In this document: piece by piece, positions 34,419 to 44,905 of the stretch
How the letters are laid out: each line of letters begins with the position of its first letter
Numbering within the stretch: position 1 is the stretch's first letter
Source of the DNA: Kitasatospora sp. A2-31
Lineage (GTDB): Bacteria; Actinomycetota; Actinomycetes; Streptomycetales; Streptomycetaceae
Reading direction: 5' to 3'
NCBI RefSeq assembly: GCF_022288725.1
Contig: NZ_JAKNTA010000020.1
Location: forward strand, 24,533-88,532
Length of the DNA: 64,000 nt
Program-made: the position numbers and the translations under genes
Notes under the pieces: generated by a model
Seen by the model: only the letters and a program-made list of their open reading frames with translations
What the model was told of the DNA's origin: nothing
Database searches by the model: none

Positions 34419-36125
34419 GTGCCGACCATCCCTGCCCAAGCCCCGTCCGGACCCGACCCACGGCGCTGGCTGGCGCTGGTCGCCGTCGCGCTCAGCGCCC
34501 TGGTGATCAGCTTCGACATGACGATCCTGAACGTCGCCCTGCCCACGCTGGCCTCCCAACTGCAGGCCACCACCGGCCAGCAGCAGTGGATCGTCGACTC
34601 GTACACGGTCCTCTTCGCCGCCGCGATGCTGCCCGCCGGCCTGATCGGCGACCGGTTCGGGCGCCGCCGGACGCTCACCGCCGGTCTCGCCCTGTTCGCC
34701 CTCGCCTCCGCCGTCGGCATGCTCGCCGACAGCCCCGGCACCGTGGTCGCCGCCCGGGGCGCGATGGGCCTGGCCGGCGCCCTGGTCATGCCGATGTCCC
34801 TGGCGGTGATCCCCGGGCTCTTCCCCGCCGCGGAGCAGCGCCGCGCGACCGCCGTCCTGTCCACGGCGCTCGCCGCCGGCGCCCCGCTCGGACCGCTGAT
34901 CGGCGGCTTCCTGCTCCAACACCTCTGGTGGGGCTCCGTCTTCGCGATCAACATCCCGCTGACCGCCGTCGGCATCGTCGCCTGCGTGCTGCTGCTCCCG
35001 GAGACGCGCACCCCCGCCGCACCCGGGCTCGACCTGCTCGGCGCCGCGCTCGGCGCGGGCGGGCTGGCGGCGCTCACCTTCGGCATCATCGAGATCCCCG
35101 AGCGCGGCTGGGCCGATCCGCTGGTGCTCGGGACGCTCGGCGGCTCGCTGGCCGCCCTCACCGCCCTGGTACTGCGCAGCCGCCGGCAGCAGGACCCGAT
35201 GCTCGACCTGGCCCTGCTCGCCGCCCCGGCCTTCCGCTGGTCCGCGGCGGCCGCGACGCTGGTCTCGCTGGTGCTGTTCGGCGCCTTCTTCGTACTGCCG
35301 CTCTACTTCCAGAGCGTGCTCGGTGCCGACGCCTTCGGCACCGGCCTGCGGATGATGCCGATGATGCTCGGACTGATGGTGGCCGCGAAGCTCAGCGACC
35401 GACTCGTCGCCCGGGCCGGCCCGCGCGCGGTGATCACCCTCGGGCTGGCCCTGCTGGCCGCCGCCCTGCTGCTCGGCAGCCGGACCGGGACCTCCGACGG
35501 CTACGCTCTGGCGGCGGTCTGGCTCGTCCTGCTCGGCCTGGGCATGGGCCTGGCGCTGATCACCGCCCAGGCCACCGCCATGCTGACCCTGCCGCCCGCC
35601 CGGGCCGGCGTCGGCTCCGGACTGCTCCAGACGCTTCGTCAGGTCGGCGGTGCGATCGGCGTGGCCGTCTTCGGCAGCCTGCTGGCCGGCTCGTACCGGA
35701 GCGCGCTGGAGACCTCGGTCCTCCCGGCGGACGCCGCGCACCAGGCCGAGCAGTCGGTGGTCGCCGCCGACGCGGTGGCCGCCGCCACCGGGGACCGGGC
35801 GCTGGCCACGGCCGCGCACACCGCCTACGTGCACGGCATGACGGTGGTGCTGCTGGCCGCCGGGGTGATCGCGGCGCTGTCCGCGGTCCTGGTCGCGCTG
35901 CGGATGCCCGCCGCGGAAGCGCGCGCGGGCGTCGAGGCCGGTGCGGGTGCTGCGGACACGGCGGGTGCCGAAACCGATCCGGGTGCCGAAACCGGTCCGG
36001 GTGCCGAAACCGGTGCGGGCGCCGAGGCCGGTGCGGGCGCTGCGGACGCCGTCGGGGCCGGTGCCGGGGGCGATGCCGGCCGGCTCTCGGGGAACGCCGC
36101 CGCGCCGGCGGCCGATCACCGATAA
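34419..36125 (+). CDS. DHA2-family MFS drug exporter
   Basis: The 568-residue protein has 14 predicted membrane spans, as in the EmrB/QacA group of proton-driven drug exporters. Family motifs include DMTILNVALPTLASQL in the first span, the loop motif IGDRFGRRRTLTAGL, and motif C-like ATAVLSTALAAGAPLGPLIG in span 5. GTG 34419 follows CGGAGGTTGCC. A hydrophilic tail of ~55 residues is built from Gly-Ala-Glu repeats (about 18-bp DNA repeats near 35965-36020). A TetR gene starts 8 bp downstream, so they form an operon with likely ligand-controlled repression. The drug is unknown. Confidence 0.9.
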   Translation: MPTIPAQAPSGPDPRRWLALVAVALSALVISFDMTILNVALPTLASQLQATTGQQQWIVDSYTVLFAAAMLPAGLIGDRFGRRRTLTAGLALFALASAVGMLADSPGTVVAARGAMGLAGALVMPMSLAVIPGLFPAAEQRRATAVLSTALAAGAPLGPLIGGFLLQHLWWGSVFAINIPLTAVGIVACVLLLPETRTPAAPGLDLLGAALGAGGLAALTFGIIEIPERGWADPLVLGTLGGSLAALTALVLRSRRQQDPMLDLALLAAPAFRWSAAAATLVSLVLFGAFFVLPLYFQSVLGADAFGTGLRMMPMMLGLMVAAKLSDRLVARAGPRAVITLGLALLAAALLLGSRTGTSDGYALAAVWLVLLGLGMGLALITAQATAMLTLPPARAGVGSGLLQTLRQVGGAIGVAVFGSLLAGSYRSALETSVLPADAAHQAEQSVVAADAVAAATGDRALATAAHTAYVHGMTVVLLAAGVIAALSAVLVALRMPAAEARAGVEAGAGAADTAGAETDPGAETGPGAETGAGAEAGAGAADAVGAGAGGDAGRLSGNAAAPAADHR

Positions 36126-36133
36126 TCGAAGGT

Positions 36134-36802
36134 ATGAGCGCAGCGCGGCCGACAGCGGCACCCCCGGTATCCGCGGCAGGACCGACGACCGATCCGCTCC
36201 AGGCGATCCTGGAGGAGCCGCTGTCGCTGCGGGAGCGGAAGAAGCTGAAGACCCGCCAGGCGATCCGCCGCGAGGCGTACCGGCTGATCGCCGAGCAGGG
36301 GTACGAGAACACCACCGTGGAGCAGATCGCCGCCGCGGCCGAGGTCTCGCAGTCCACCTTCTTCCGGTACTTCGCCACCAAGGAGGACCTGGTCCTCACC
36401 GACGAGTACGACCCGGCGCTGGTCGCCGCGCTGCTCGCGCGCCCGGCGGACGAACCGTTTCTGCGCTCCTGCCGCGAGGCGCTCATCGGGCTGATCCGCG
36501 AACTGCTCCAGCACGAGCGCGAGGAACTGCTGACCCGGATGCGGCTGGTCAACGACGTCCCGGCGCTGCGCGCCCGGATGCACGAACCCGCCAACGACCC
36601 GCAGCAGCTCTACCTCGCCGTGCTGACCCGGCGGGCCGGCGTGGCGGAGCCGACGTTCGAGATGCGGATCACCGCCGCCGCGATCGGCGCGGCCACCACC
36701 GAGACGGTGCTGCGGTGGGCGGACGGCGGCGGCAGGCAGGACTTCGCGGAGCTGGTCGACCACACCTTCGCACTGCTGGAGCACGGCTTCACGGGCGTGT
36801 AG
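36134..36802 (+). CDS. TetR-family regulator of the exporter operon
   Basis: The 222-residue protein has a ~28-residue leader, then the TetR helix-turn-helix (about 33-82: LRERKKLKTRQAIRREAYRL, then VEQIAAAAEVSQSTFFRYFA with TKEDLVL). The C-terminal domain (about 90-215) fits the TetR_C_17-like AcrR group found with MFS exporters. ATG 36134 follows CGAAGGT, 8 bp from the exporter stop. It probably represses its own operon. Confidence 0.9.
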   Translation: MSAARPTAAPPVSAAGPTTDPLQAILEEPLSLRERKKLKTRQAIRREAYRLIAEQGYENTTVEQIAAAAEVSQSTFFRYFATKEDLVLTDEYDPALVAALLARPADEPFLRSCREALIGLIRELLQHEREELLTRMRLVNDVPALRARMHEPANDPQQLYLAVLTRRAGVAEPTFEMRITAAAIGAATTETVLRWADGGGRQDFAELVDHTFALLEHGFTGV

Positions 36803-36820
36803 GCCCGGTCCGACCGGGCC
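36802..36820 (+). terminator. 7-bp GC hairpin at the tetR stop
   Basis: GGCCCGG at 36802-36808 pairs with 36814-36820 around TCCGA, starting at the last base of the stop codon. Confidence 0.55.
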
Positions 36821-36917
36821 CCCGCGCAGGGCGGGGCCCGGCGCCGCCGCGCGCCGGACCTCGCCCCGCCGGTCGGTGGGCACCCAGCCTCGCCGGGCGC
36901 CCACCGCCGCCCGGCCG

Positions 36918-37826
36918 CTACCCGAGCCGGGCTCCCGTCCGCCGCCGCAGAGCCGCCGCCCCGCCCGCCAGCGCGGTGACGCCCAGGGCCGCGGCCACCG
37001 TGGCCGGCAGCACCGCACCGGCGCCACCGGCGCCCGCCGCCTCCGCGGACTGCCCGGGCTGCACGGACTGCCCGGGCTGCACGGACTGCTGCGGCCGGGC
37101 GGTGGCTTCCGGCTGGTAACCGCCGCCCTTCCCCGCCCGGTCGTACGCCGAGCCGGGCAGCTTGTCCCCGTACCGCTGCCGGACGAGCTGCTGGTACGCC
37201 GCCAGGCTCACCCCCGACGCGCCCACCGAGCGCTGCGCCTCGTCGGACAGCGGGAGCACCCGGCCGTCCCGCAGCACGTACCAGGCGTTGAGCTGCGGCT
37301 CGCGGAACGCCGTCCCGCCACCGCTGTCGGCCGCCCGAGCCGCGTAGTCGCTCTCGTCGCCGCCCGAGGCGATGTTGACGACCTGCCAGGTGCCGCCCCG
37401 CTCGACCGTCCAGACCGAGGCGGTCTGCCCGTCCGCCGAGACGGCCTTGCTGGCCACGAACTCGGCCCTCGCCACCGGCGCGCCCGGAGTCCCGGCCACG
37501 AAGGCCGCGTCCAGGGTGTAGACCGGCACGGTGTCGCCCGCGAGCCGCGGGGCGGCTGCCTGCGCCGCCCGGGCCTCCTCGGCCGCCCCGACGGTCAGGC
37601 GGCCGTTCGGCGGGACGCCCTTGCGGGCGAAGAAGTGGCCCAACCGGTCCATGACCGCCGGGCTCTGGGCCGCGCCGCGGGCCTGCGCCAGCTCCGCGGC
37701 GGTGACCGGCGCGGGGGTGCCGGCGGGAGCACCGGCCCGGTCGTCGGCGTGGGCGGCCGGAGACGCGGCCAGGCCGAGACCGGTGACGAGCAGGAGGCCG
37801 GCGGCGGCCTTACGGATGCTGGTCAT
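36918..37826 (-). CDS. Secreted protein with C-terminal membrane anchor
   Basis: The 302-residue protein has a signal peptide (KAAAGLLLVTGLGLAASPAAHA, cleavage near residue 27). A globular domain at about 40-225 contains AEFVASKAVSADGQTASVWT and LNAWYVLRDGRVLPLS. A Gln/Pro repeat (QSVQPGQSVQPGQS) precedes a C-terminal hydrophobic span flanked by Arg (about 265-302). The sequence VLPATVAAALG before the span recalls an LPXTG sorting signal but lacks the glycine. It starts 9 bp after the secreted protease gene ends, so the two are co-transcribed and probably act together outside the cell. Its function is unknown. Confidence 0.75.
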   Translation of the reverse strand: MTSIRKAAAGLLLVTGLGLAASPAAHADDRAGAPAGTPAPVTAAELAQARGAAQSPAVMDRLGHFFARKGVPPNGRLTVGAAEEARAAQAAAPRLAGDTVPVYTLDAAFVAGTPGAPVARAEFVASKAVSADGQTASVWTVERGGTWQVVNIASGGDESDYAARAADSGGGTAFREPQLNAWYVLRDGRVLPLSDEAQRSVGASGVSLAAYQQLVRQRYGDKLPGSAYDRAGKGGGYQPEATARPQQSVQPGQSVQPGQSAEAAGAGGAGAVLPATVAAALGVTALAGGAAALRRRTGARLG

Positions 37827-37835
37827 GGTCGCCCC

Positions 37836-38516
37836 TCACGCGCCGATCCGGTACAGGGAGTGGGTCCAGGAGAACGTGCCGTTGGACACGTAGTAGTTGT
37901 AGTCCGCCCAGTTGTAGCGGTAGTTGGACGGCCACGGGTCACCCCAGTAGACCCAGTTGTTCGAGGTGTCGTAGCCGTAGACCACGTGCATGTGGCCGCC
38001 GCCCGAGCTCCACTGGATCCGGGTCTCGATCGGCCGGTCGGCGTTCACCTCGGTCTGCACGGTGCTGTAGCGCAGGTACCCGTTGACGTACGAGCCCGGG
38101 TTGATGCCGATCCAGCTGAGGCCGTTCTGCACGTCGCCGAGCGTGGCCTGGTCGTTGGGGCAGCTCGAGTTGATCGCCCGGCCGAACGCGGCGTTGCAGA
38201 ACTGGTTCTGGCTGTAGGAGTAGCCGAACCAGGTGGCGATCGTGTTGCCGCTCGCCGCCCAGCACCAGTTGCTCTGCTGTTGCTGCTGCATGGTGATGTT
38301 GAGCTTCTTGTACGTACCGGCCAGGTCGGCGGTGCTGCCCGCCGCGGCCGCCGGCCGCACCGGGGCGGACGGCGCGGACCTGACGGAGAGGGCGGACGGC
38401 GCGCCGTTGGGGGCGGCGGAGGCCGGGGCGGCGGCCGCGACGCCGAGCGCCGGGCCGAGCACGCCGAGCGCGAGCACCGAGACCGCGCGGCGCAGGCGTA
38501 TCCGTGGAACTGACAT
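37836..38516 (-). CDS. Secreted papain-like cysteine protease
   Basis: The 226-residue protein has a signal peptide (about 1-34) and a ~30-residue Ala/Pro-rich propeptide. A papain-like domain has the catalytic cysteine in QQQQSNWCWAASGNTIATWF (about residue 85). The catalytic His is in GGGHMHVVYGYD, and WVYWGDPWPSNY follows. Cysteines in NQFCNAAF and SSCPNDQ may form a disulfide. This is the Peptidase_C39_2/papain-like family common as secreted proteins of actinomycetes. It is the first gene of a pair with the anchored protein 9 bp downstream. Confidence 0.85.
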   Translation of the reverse strand: MSVPRIRLRRAVSVLALGVLGPALGVAAAAPASAAPNGAPSALSVRSAPSAPVRPAAAAGSTADLAGTYKKLNITMQQQQQSNWCWAASGNTIATWFGYSYSQNQFCNAAFGRAINSSCPNDQATLGDVQNGLSWIGINPGSYVNGYLRYSTVQTEVNADRPIETRIQWSSGGGHMHVVYGYDTSNNWVYWGDPWPSNYRYNWADYNYYVSNGTFSWTHSLYRIGA

Positions 38517-38640
38517 GGGGGCGTTCCTCCTTGCGCAGGCAGAGGAGTGGAGATGTGTGGGGGTGCGGTCCGGATCGCGCCATGAGCATCACTCCGTTGA
38601 CAGAGTCTGGTCAACGGCCCTCGCGGCCCCCGTTCCCGGG

Positions 38641-38737
38641 TGTGAACGCCACCACCCGGATGTGAACGGCGCCCCGCAAACCCCGGCGCCCCCAGGCGCC
38701 ACCGGTGACAAACCGCCCTCCGCATGTGAATATTCAC
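38641..38737. promoter_or_regulatory. TGTGAA words and palindrome GTGAATATTCAC upstream of an HTH gene
   Basis: TGTGAACG occurs at 38641 and again at 38661-38668, and the perfect 12-bp palindrome GTGAATATTCAC lies at 38726-38737 in an AT-rich spot about 47 bp before the start of the 310-residue HTH protein. The divergent protease gene is on the other side. These are candidate operators. Confidence 0.5.
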
Positions 38738-38783
38738 GACCGGACGAACCGGTGCCCGCCCCGCTCGACACGAGGAGGCCGCC

Positions 38784-39716
38784 ATGCAGCGGACCGACCA
38801 GGCCGACCTCGCCACCGTCCTGCGCACCGGGCCCTTCCACCTCGCCCTGCGCACCGCCATCGCCGCCCGCGGCCTGGCCCTGCACCGGGTGCGCCAGCAC
38901 CTCGCCCAGCGCGGCGTCCACGTCGGCCTGACCAGCCTCAGCTACTGGCAGCAGGGCCGCCGCCGCCCCGAACGGGCCGAATCCCTGCGCGCGGTGGCCG
39001 CGTTGGAGGAGGTCCTGGACCTCCCCGAGCACTCCCTCACCCGGCTGCTCGGCCCGCGCCGGGCCACCCCCGCCGACCCGGCCGGCCCACCCGTGCGCCC
39101 CTACCGGGACCTCATCGTCCCGGCCGCCGCGGTCGACGACCTGCTCGCCACCATCGCCGGTCCCCGGGACACCGGCCTGCACACCATCACCCACATCGAG
39201 CGGGTCCGGATCGGTGCCGACCGGCGGATGGTCCGCCGCGACTCCCAGCACGCCCTGCGCGCCCACCGCGACGGCATCGACCGCTACCTGGCCATCTACC
39301 AGGGCGACCCCGGCTGCGACATCACCCGGGTCGGCGTCCGCGCCGAGGAGAACTGCCGCCCCGGTCGGATCCGCCGCGACGCCGCCCACGACCTCCTCGT
39401 CGTCGAGCTCCTGCTCGACCGGCGACTCCGCGCCGGCGACACCCACCTGCTCGGCTACGGCTTCGACGACGCCCCCTCACCGGGGCCCAGCAGCGAGTAC
39501 GTGCGCGGCTTCAACTCCGGCGCCGGCCAGTACGTCCTCCAGGTCACCTTCCACCCGGCCGCCCTCCCGGTCCGCTGCCACCGCTTCGCCCTCCGCTCCC
39601 CCGGCGAGAAGCCCTACGAGACGGAGGAGCTGACCCTGGACGGCCACCACTGCGTCCATCTGGTCGGCACGGCCCTGCAGCCCTGCCTGCTGGGGATCCG
39701 GTGGGACTGGGAGTAG
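38784..39716 (+). CDS. XRE-like helix-turn-helix protein, streptomycete type
   Basis: The 310-residue protein starts at ATG 38784 after ACGAGGAGGCCGCC. An N-terminal helix-turn-helix of the lambda-repressor type covers about residues 17-72 (ALRTAIAARGLALHRVRQHL, then TSLSYWQQGRRRPERAES). The C-terminal ~200 residues are of unknown fold, with VRAEENCRPGRIRRDAAHDLLV and LLGYGFDD. Such proteins are widespread in streptomycetes but their targets are unknown to me. It may control itself through the palindrome upstream and possibly the divergent protease pair. Confidence 0.78.
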   Translation: MQRTDQADLATVLRTGPFHLALRTAIAARGLALHRVRQHLAQRGVHVGLTSLSYWQQGRRRPERAESLRAVAALEEVLDLPEHSLTRLLGPRRATPADPAGPPVRPYRDLIVPAAAVDDLLATIAGPRDTGLHTITHIERVRIGADRRMVRRDSQHALRAHRDGIDRYLAIYQGDPGCDITRVGVRAEENCRPGRIRRDAAHDLLVVELLLDRRLRAGDTHLLGYGFDDAPSPGPSSEYVRGFNSGAGQYVLQVTFHPAALPVRCHRFALRSPGEKPYETEELTLDGHHCVHLVGTALQPCLLGIRWDWE

Positions 39717-39789
39717 CAGCGGGAGCGGCGTCGCCGGCCCGCCCGGGCGACCGCCGGCCGGTGGCCGATCGGCCGCCCCGGGCCGGCCA

Positions 39790-41879
<2,090 letters not shown>

Positions 41880-42126
41880 GTCGCCATCGTCCCACGACCG
41901 GAAGCATCCACCTATGCCATCCGCGCGGTCGCTCCGAGCGTCCGAAGGGCCGCGAGTCCGGCCGCCCGCGCGGCCGAAGCACTCGCACCGCAGGCGCGCA
42001 AGGTCTCCGGCGCCTCGGGAGCACCCACTGCGCGACGTCGACGTGGCTGGGACGAGACGAGGCCAGAGAGGCTCCGTACGGCCGGGTGCGTTGTCGTGCG
42101 GTGTGTGTTGTCATGCGATGCCGAAA
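41880..42126. other. Stretch without a supported gene
   Basis: This is upstream of the broken DUF255 gene and downstream of the cold-shock gene. Short open frames on both strands lack coding bias. Nothing functional is recognised except the hairpin that begins at 42127. Confidence 0.4.
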
Positions 42127-42157
42127 GGCCCGCACTGGCATGTAAGCAGTGCGAGCC
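42127..42157 (-). terminator. 11-bp hairpin with one mismatch after the cold-shock gene
   Basis: GGCCCGCACTG at 42127-42137 pairs with CAGTGCGAGCC at 42147-42157 with a single mismatch, 31 bp after the leftward stop codon. Confidence 0.75.
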
Positions 42158-42187
42158 CCTCGCTGCCCGGCGGGTGCCGTGGCGGTA

Positions 42188-42391
42188 CTACAGCGGGCGA
42201 ATGTTCTCGGCCTGCGGGCCCTTCTGGCCCTGCGTGACGTCGAACTCGACCTTCTGGCCCTCGAGCAGTTCACGGAAGCCGTTGGCCTGGATGTTCGAGA
42301 AGTGGGCGAAGACGTCGGGGCCGCCACCGTCCTGCTCGATGAAGCCGAAGCCCTTCTCCGAGTTGAACCACTTCACAGTGCCATTAGCCAT
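42188..42391 (-). CDS. Cold-shock protein, CspA family
   Basis: The 67-residue protein is a single OB-fold domain with RNP1 KGFGFIE and RNP2 VFAHFS, which bind single-stranded RNA or DNA. ATG 42391 has GAAGGAG upstream. The initiation region is strikingly AT-rich (AAAATAATCTCC on the opposite strand), unlike the rest of the window. A gene-free ~150-bp leader upstream is consistent with the long leaders of cold-shock mRNAs. It is monocistronic, with a terminator at 42127-42157. Confidence 0.95.
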   Translation of the reverse strand: MANGTVKWFNSEKGFGFIEQDGGGPDVFAHFSNIQANGFRELLEGQKVEFDVTQGQKGPQAENIRPL

Positions 42392-42850
42392 AAAATAATC
42401 TCCTTCAAGGGGCAGTCCGAAGCACGCGGATCGCGGACTTCGAGTACGCCGCATGGAGAACCCGCCCGGGGAAGAGCCGGGGGAACAAAAATGCGCCCGC
42501 CACACAGGCAGGCGCACACAAAGTTCATGGGAACCACTACTGCAACTGGTACGACTCTAGCAGGCCGGCGCCCGAAACGGGGGGATCTTTCACCTCCGGC
42601 CCTGCGGGAACCCGGCCTCCACGTGCTGGCCCCCGGTCCTGGAGGGGCGCCAAGTCCCTTGAGCGGTATGCCTTTTGAACCTGGGCCCGGGCAGGAAGCG
42701 GCCTGGTCCTCGCGGCGAGGCGTGCGAGGGGGCGGTGCGCATCCGGCACCGGAGGCGCCTACGGGACCACCGCAGGCGCCGATGCGCACCGACAATCCCA
42801 CGCGATGCGGAGGGTATCCATTTCGCGCCTTCCGGCGCACACTGGCGGTA
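42392..42850. promoter_or_regulatory. Leader/promoter region of the cold-shock gene and of the divergent 76-aa gene
   Basis: These 459 bp separate two divergent genes. The left 150 bp probably form the cold-shock mRNA leader, with a GCGCCTGCC / GGCGGGCGC inverted pair near 42492-42516. The rest holds no recognisable gene. A patch with CCTTTTGAACCTGGG near 42670 is slightly AT-richer. Confidence 0.45.
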
Positions 42851-43081
42851 ATGACAAATTACGCAGCACCTCGCCGCCCCATGCCCACCAGTCCCTTCAA
42901 GCGCCGGGCGGAGGAAGTGCCGCGCAAGCACTTCGCCGTCGGTGACCGCGTCACCCACGACGGATTCGGCCTCGGCCGGGTCATCGGCGTCGAAGGCGGT
43001 GGCGACATCGCAGTCCTCGTCGACTTCGGATCGCGTCAGGAACGCCTCACTCAGCCGTACACCGCGATGTACAGGCTCTGA
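42851..43081 (+). CDS. Small protein with tudor-like GDRVTHDGFGLGRV domain
   Basis: The 76-residue protein has a ~30-residue basic N-terminus and a C-terminal SH3/tudor-like module with VGDRVTHDGFGLGRVIGVEG. This motif is also found at the C-terminus of UvrD/PcrA helicases, where it contacts RNA polymerase, and resembles the CarD N-terminal fold. It is a stand-alone protein common in streptomycetes. An RNA-polymerase-binding role is an inference from the motif. Confidence 0.8.
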   Translation: MTNYAAPRRPMPTSPFKRRAEEVPRKHFAVGDRVTHDGFGLGRVIGVEGGGDIAVLVDFGSRQERLTQPYTAMYRL

Positions 43082-43315
43082 CCCCGGCCGTGCCGGTCCG
43101 ATTGGCTCAGGACCCGTGAGCCAGGGCGCCGACGCTCCGTCCGGAGGGAGACCTGCGGACTTGGTATGCGCGGACGAGCGCAGATCGATGACCGGCGGGC
43201 AGCGACGGCAGAGCCCTGCGATGCGGCCGCCCGGCGGGCCTGCGGGTCCACCACCGGCACCACCGGCGCCGGCATCCGATCTCGGCCCCCCTGAGCAGGG
43301 CGCGTGGGCACGGCG

Positions 43316-43624
43316 TCAGCTGGGGTGGTCGCGGCGGAGTTCGGCGTTGATGCGCAGGGCCTCTTCGAGCTGGTCTTCGAGGATGATGATGCGGCACGCC
43401 GCGTCGAGGGGGGTGCCCTGGTCGACGATCTCGCGGGCACGGGCGGCGATGCGCAGCTGGTAGCGGGAGTAGCGGCGGTGGCCGCCGGCTGAGCGCTGCG
43501 GGGTGATCAGCTTGGCCTCGTCGAGGCTGCGGAGGAAGCCGGGGGTCGTGCCCAGGATCTCTGCGGCCCGGCCCATGGTGTAGGCGGGGTAGTCGTCGTC
43601 GTCGAACTTGCTCTCTGCGCTCAC
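43316..43624 (-). CDS. MerR-like helix-turn-helix protein without effector domain
   Basis: From GTG 43624, preceded by AAAAGGACCCA, the protein has 102 residues. The MerR winged helix covers about 10-80 (PAYTMGRAAEILGTTPGFLR, then SAGGHRRYSRYQLRIAARA). A short helical C-terminus (AACRIIILEDQLEEALRINA) probably dimerises. There is no metal or drug domain. An in-frame GTG at 43666 with GGAAGG upstream would add 14 residues. Its upstream region is the TACTGC repeat cluster, which may be its binding region. Confidence 0.82.
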   Translation of the reverse strand: MSAESKFDDDDYPAYTMGRAAEILGTTPGFLRSLDEAKLITPQRSAGGHRRYSRYQLRIAARAREIVDQGTPLDAACRIIILEDQLEEALRINAELRRDHPS

Positions 43625-43749
43625 TGGGTCCTTTTTCGAGTCCGGGGCGTGGGTGGCCTGTTCCACCGGCACCTTCCTTCCTGGGAAACGGGTCGAGGGC
43701 CCCGGCGCGCTGTGCGCCGGGGCCCAGGGGTACAAGGCTTCACTTCACC

Positions 43750-44238
43750 TACTGCACTACTGCTGCCGACCGTCGGGTCGGCCTGTAGTGTCCGCATCGC
43801 CCAGGGGATGGGCGGGATGCGGGGATCGCGTATGCGTGACCGAGAACCACCTCTTCCATGACGTTCCATGACGATGGGTACTGCGGTGACCGCCCGGCAG
43901 TGAACGTGCGCCGGGGCGGGCGATCCGGCTGGGTGAACCCTTCCCTTCTCCTCTGTCGTGCATGGTGCGAACTGCTGGGTACTACGGACTGCTGGCGACA
44001 CCCGTCCTGCTGGTACTGCGGGTACTGCGCGGGGCGAACCTCCGGTGCTGCTGGAGGCTCGACTCCCCGGGTGCTGCCGGTACTGCGTTCCTGCACGTGC
44101 GCGACCGCCACCGCCTCGGACCCCACGCACAACCGGGCCCGACGCGCCTGGCAGGTCACCCGCCCCCGCCGGACCCCGACCATCACCGGGCCCCGCGGAC
44201 TGACGACCTGCACGCCTCATGCGTCACTGCTGTACTGC
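43750..44238 (+). repeat. Cluster of GTACTGC/TACTGC repeats, all on one strand
   Basis: TACTGC occurs at 43750 and 43758, and GTACTGC at 43878, 44013, 44022, 44080 and 44232, with the related GTACTAC at 43979. All are in the same orientation. The ~490-bp region has somewhat lower GC than its flanks and no convincing gene. It lies upstream of the MerR-like gene and downstream of the 65-residue gene. It could be a set of binding sites or part of a non-coding transcript. Confidence 0.65.
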
Positions 44239-44356
44239 CCGGGCAGTTCGTGTCTGCCCGTCCTACAGTCCTGCTCTTCCAACACCAGGAACACTACACA
44301 GACCGCCGGGCAATGTCTACTCTCGCCGCAGCAGGTTTTCCCACGGGGGCGGATCA

Positions 44357-44554
44357 CTAACGGTCGGAGCCGTCCGGGCCGGCGGCGTGCGGATGCTGCG
44401 ACAGGGCATCACGCAGGGCATAGAGGTCGGCGACCGTGGCCTGTTCGGCCAGGCGCGCCAGCAGCCGGCGCAGGACCCTGTCGTCTCCGTCCCGGACGGC
44501 CTCCACGATTCCGGTCACCACGGAGCCATCGGGACTCGGGGGGTGCTGGCGCAT
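44357..44554 (-). CDS. Small helical protein of unknown function
   Basis: The 65-residue protein starts at ATG 44554 behind a strong GGAAGGAGACAGGAGA. It is mostly helical (VVTGIVEAVRDGDDRVLRRL, LARLAEQATVADLYALRDAL) and ends in a polar tail. It has no cysteine and no membrane span. I recognise no family. The start site and codon usage are good, so it is likely a real gene. Confidence 0.65.
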   Translation of the reverse strand: MRQHPPSPDGSVVTGIVEAVRDGDDRVLRRLLARLAEQATVADLYALRDALSQHPHAAGPDGSDR

Positions 44555-44905
44555 TCTCCTGTCTCCTTCCCATCCAGCAGCTGCGCGTCCTGCCCCGCGG
44601 GGCCGGGAGCGCGGGTCGGTCGGGAGAGTACCCCCGCTTGTCGACGGCCCGACGCCGCAGGCGCCGAACGGGGGGCGGCGCCGCAACGAAGACCGCGCCC
44701 GCCACCCGCCCCGACGGGAGTGGCCACACCCGCCGCCGGATATCTCTCCCGGCCGCATGACATTTCTTCCCGTACTCCGATCACCGCTACGGAATCGGCG
44801 CGGATGGGCGCGGCCCACAGGTGTCGGCGCGCGACACGCCACGGCCGGAGTCCGTTCGAGGGCGGTCGTGCGCGTGTTCTGCGGCGGGAACTATCCTCTG
44901 GGGGC
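44555..44905. other. Gene-free divergent region
   Basis: These 351 bp lie between the 65-residue gene and the 130-residue gene. No clear promoter or repeat is seen, apart from the ribosome binding sites at both edges. Confidence 0.4.

Noticed and set aside
43749..44213. Leftward 154-codon and rightward 132-codon open frames in the TACTGC region
   Set aside because: Neither shows streptomycete codon bias or a ribosome binding site, and both are broken up by the repeated word. They are not supported as genes.
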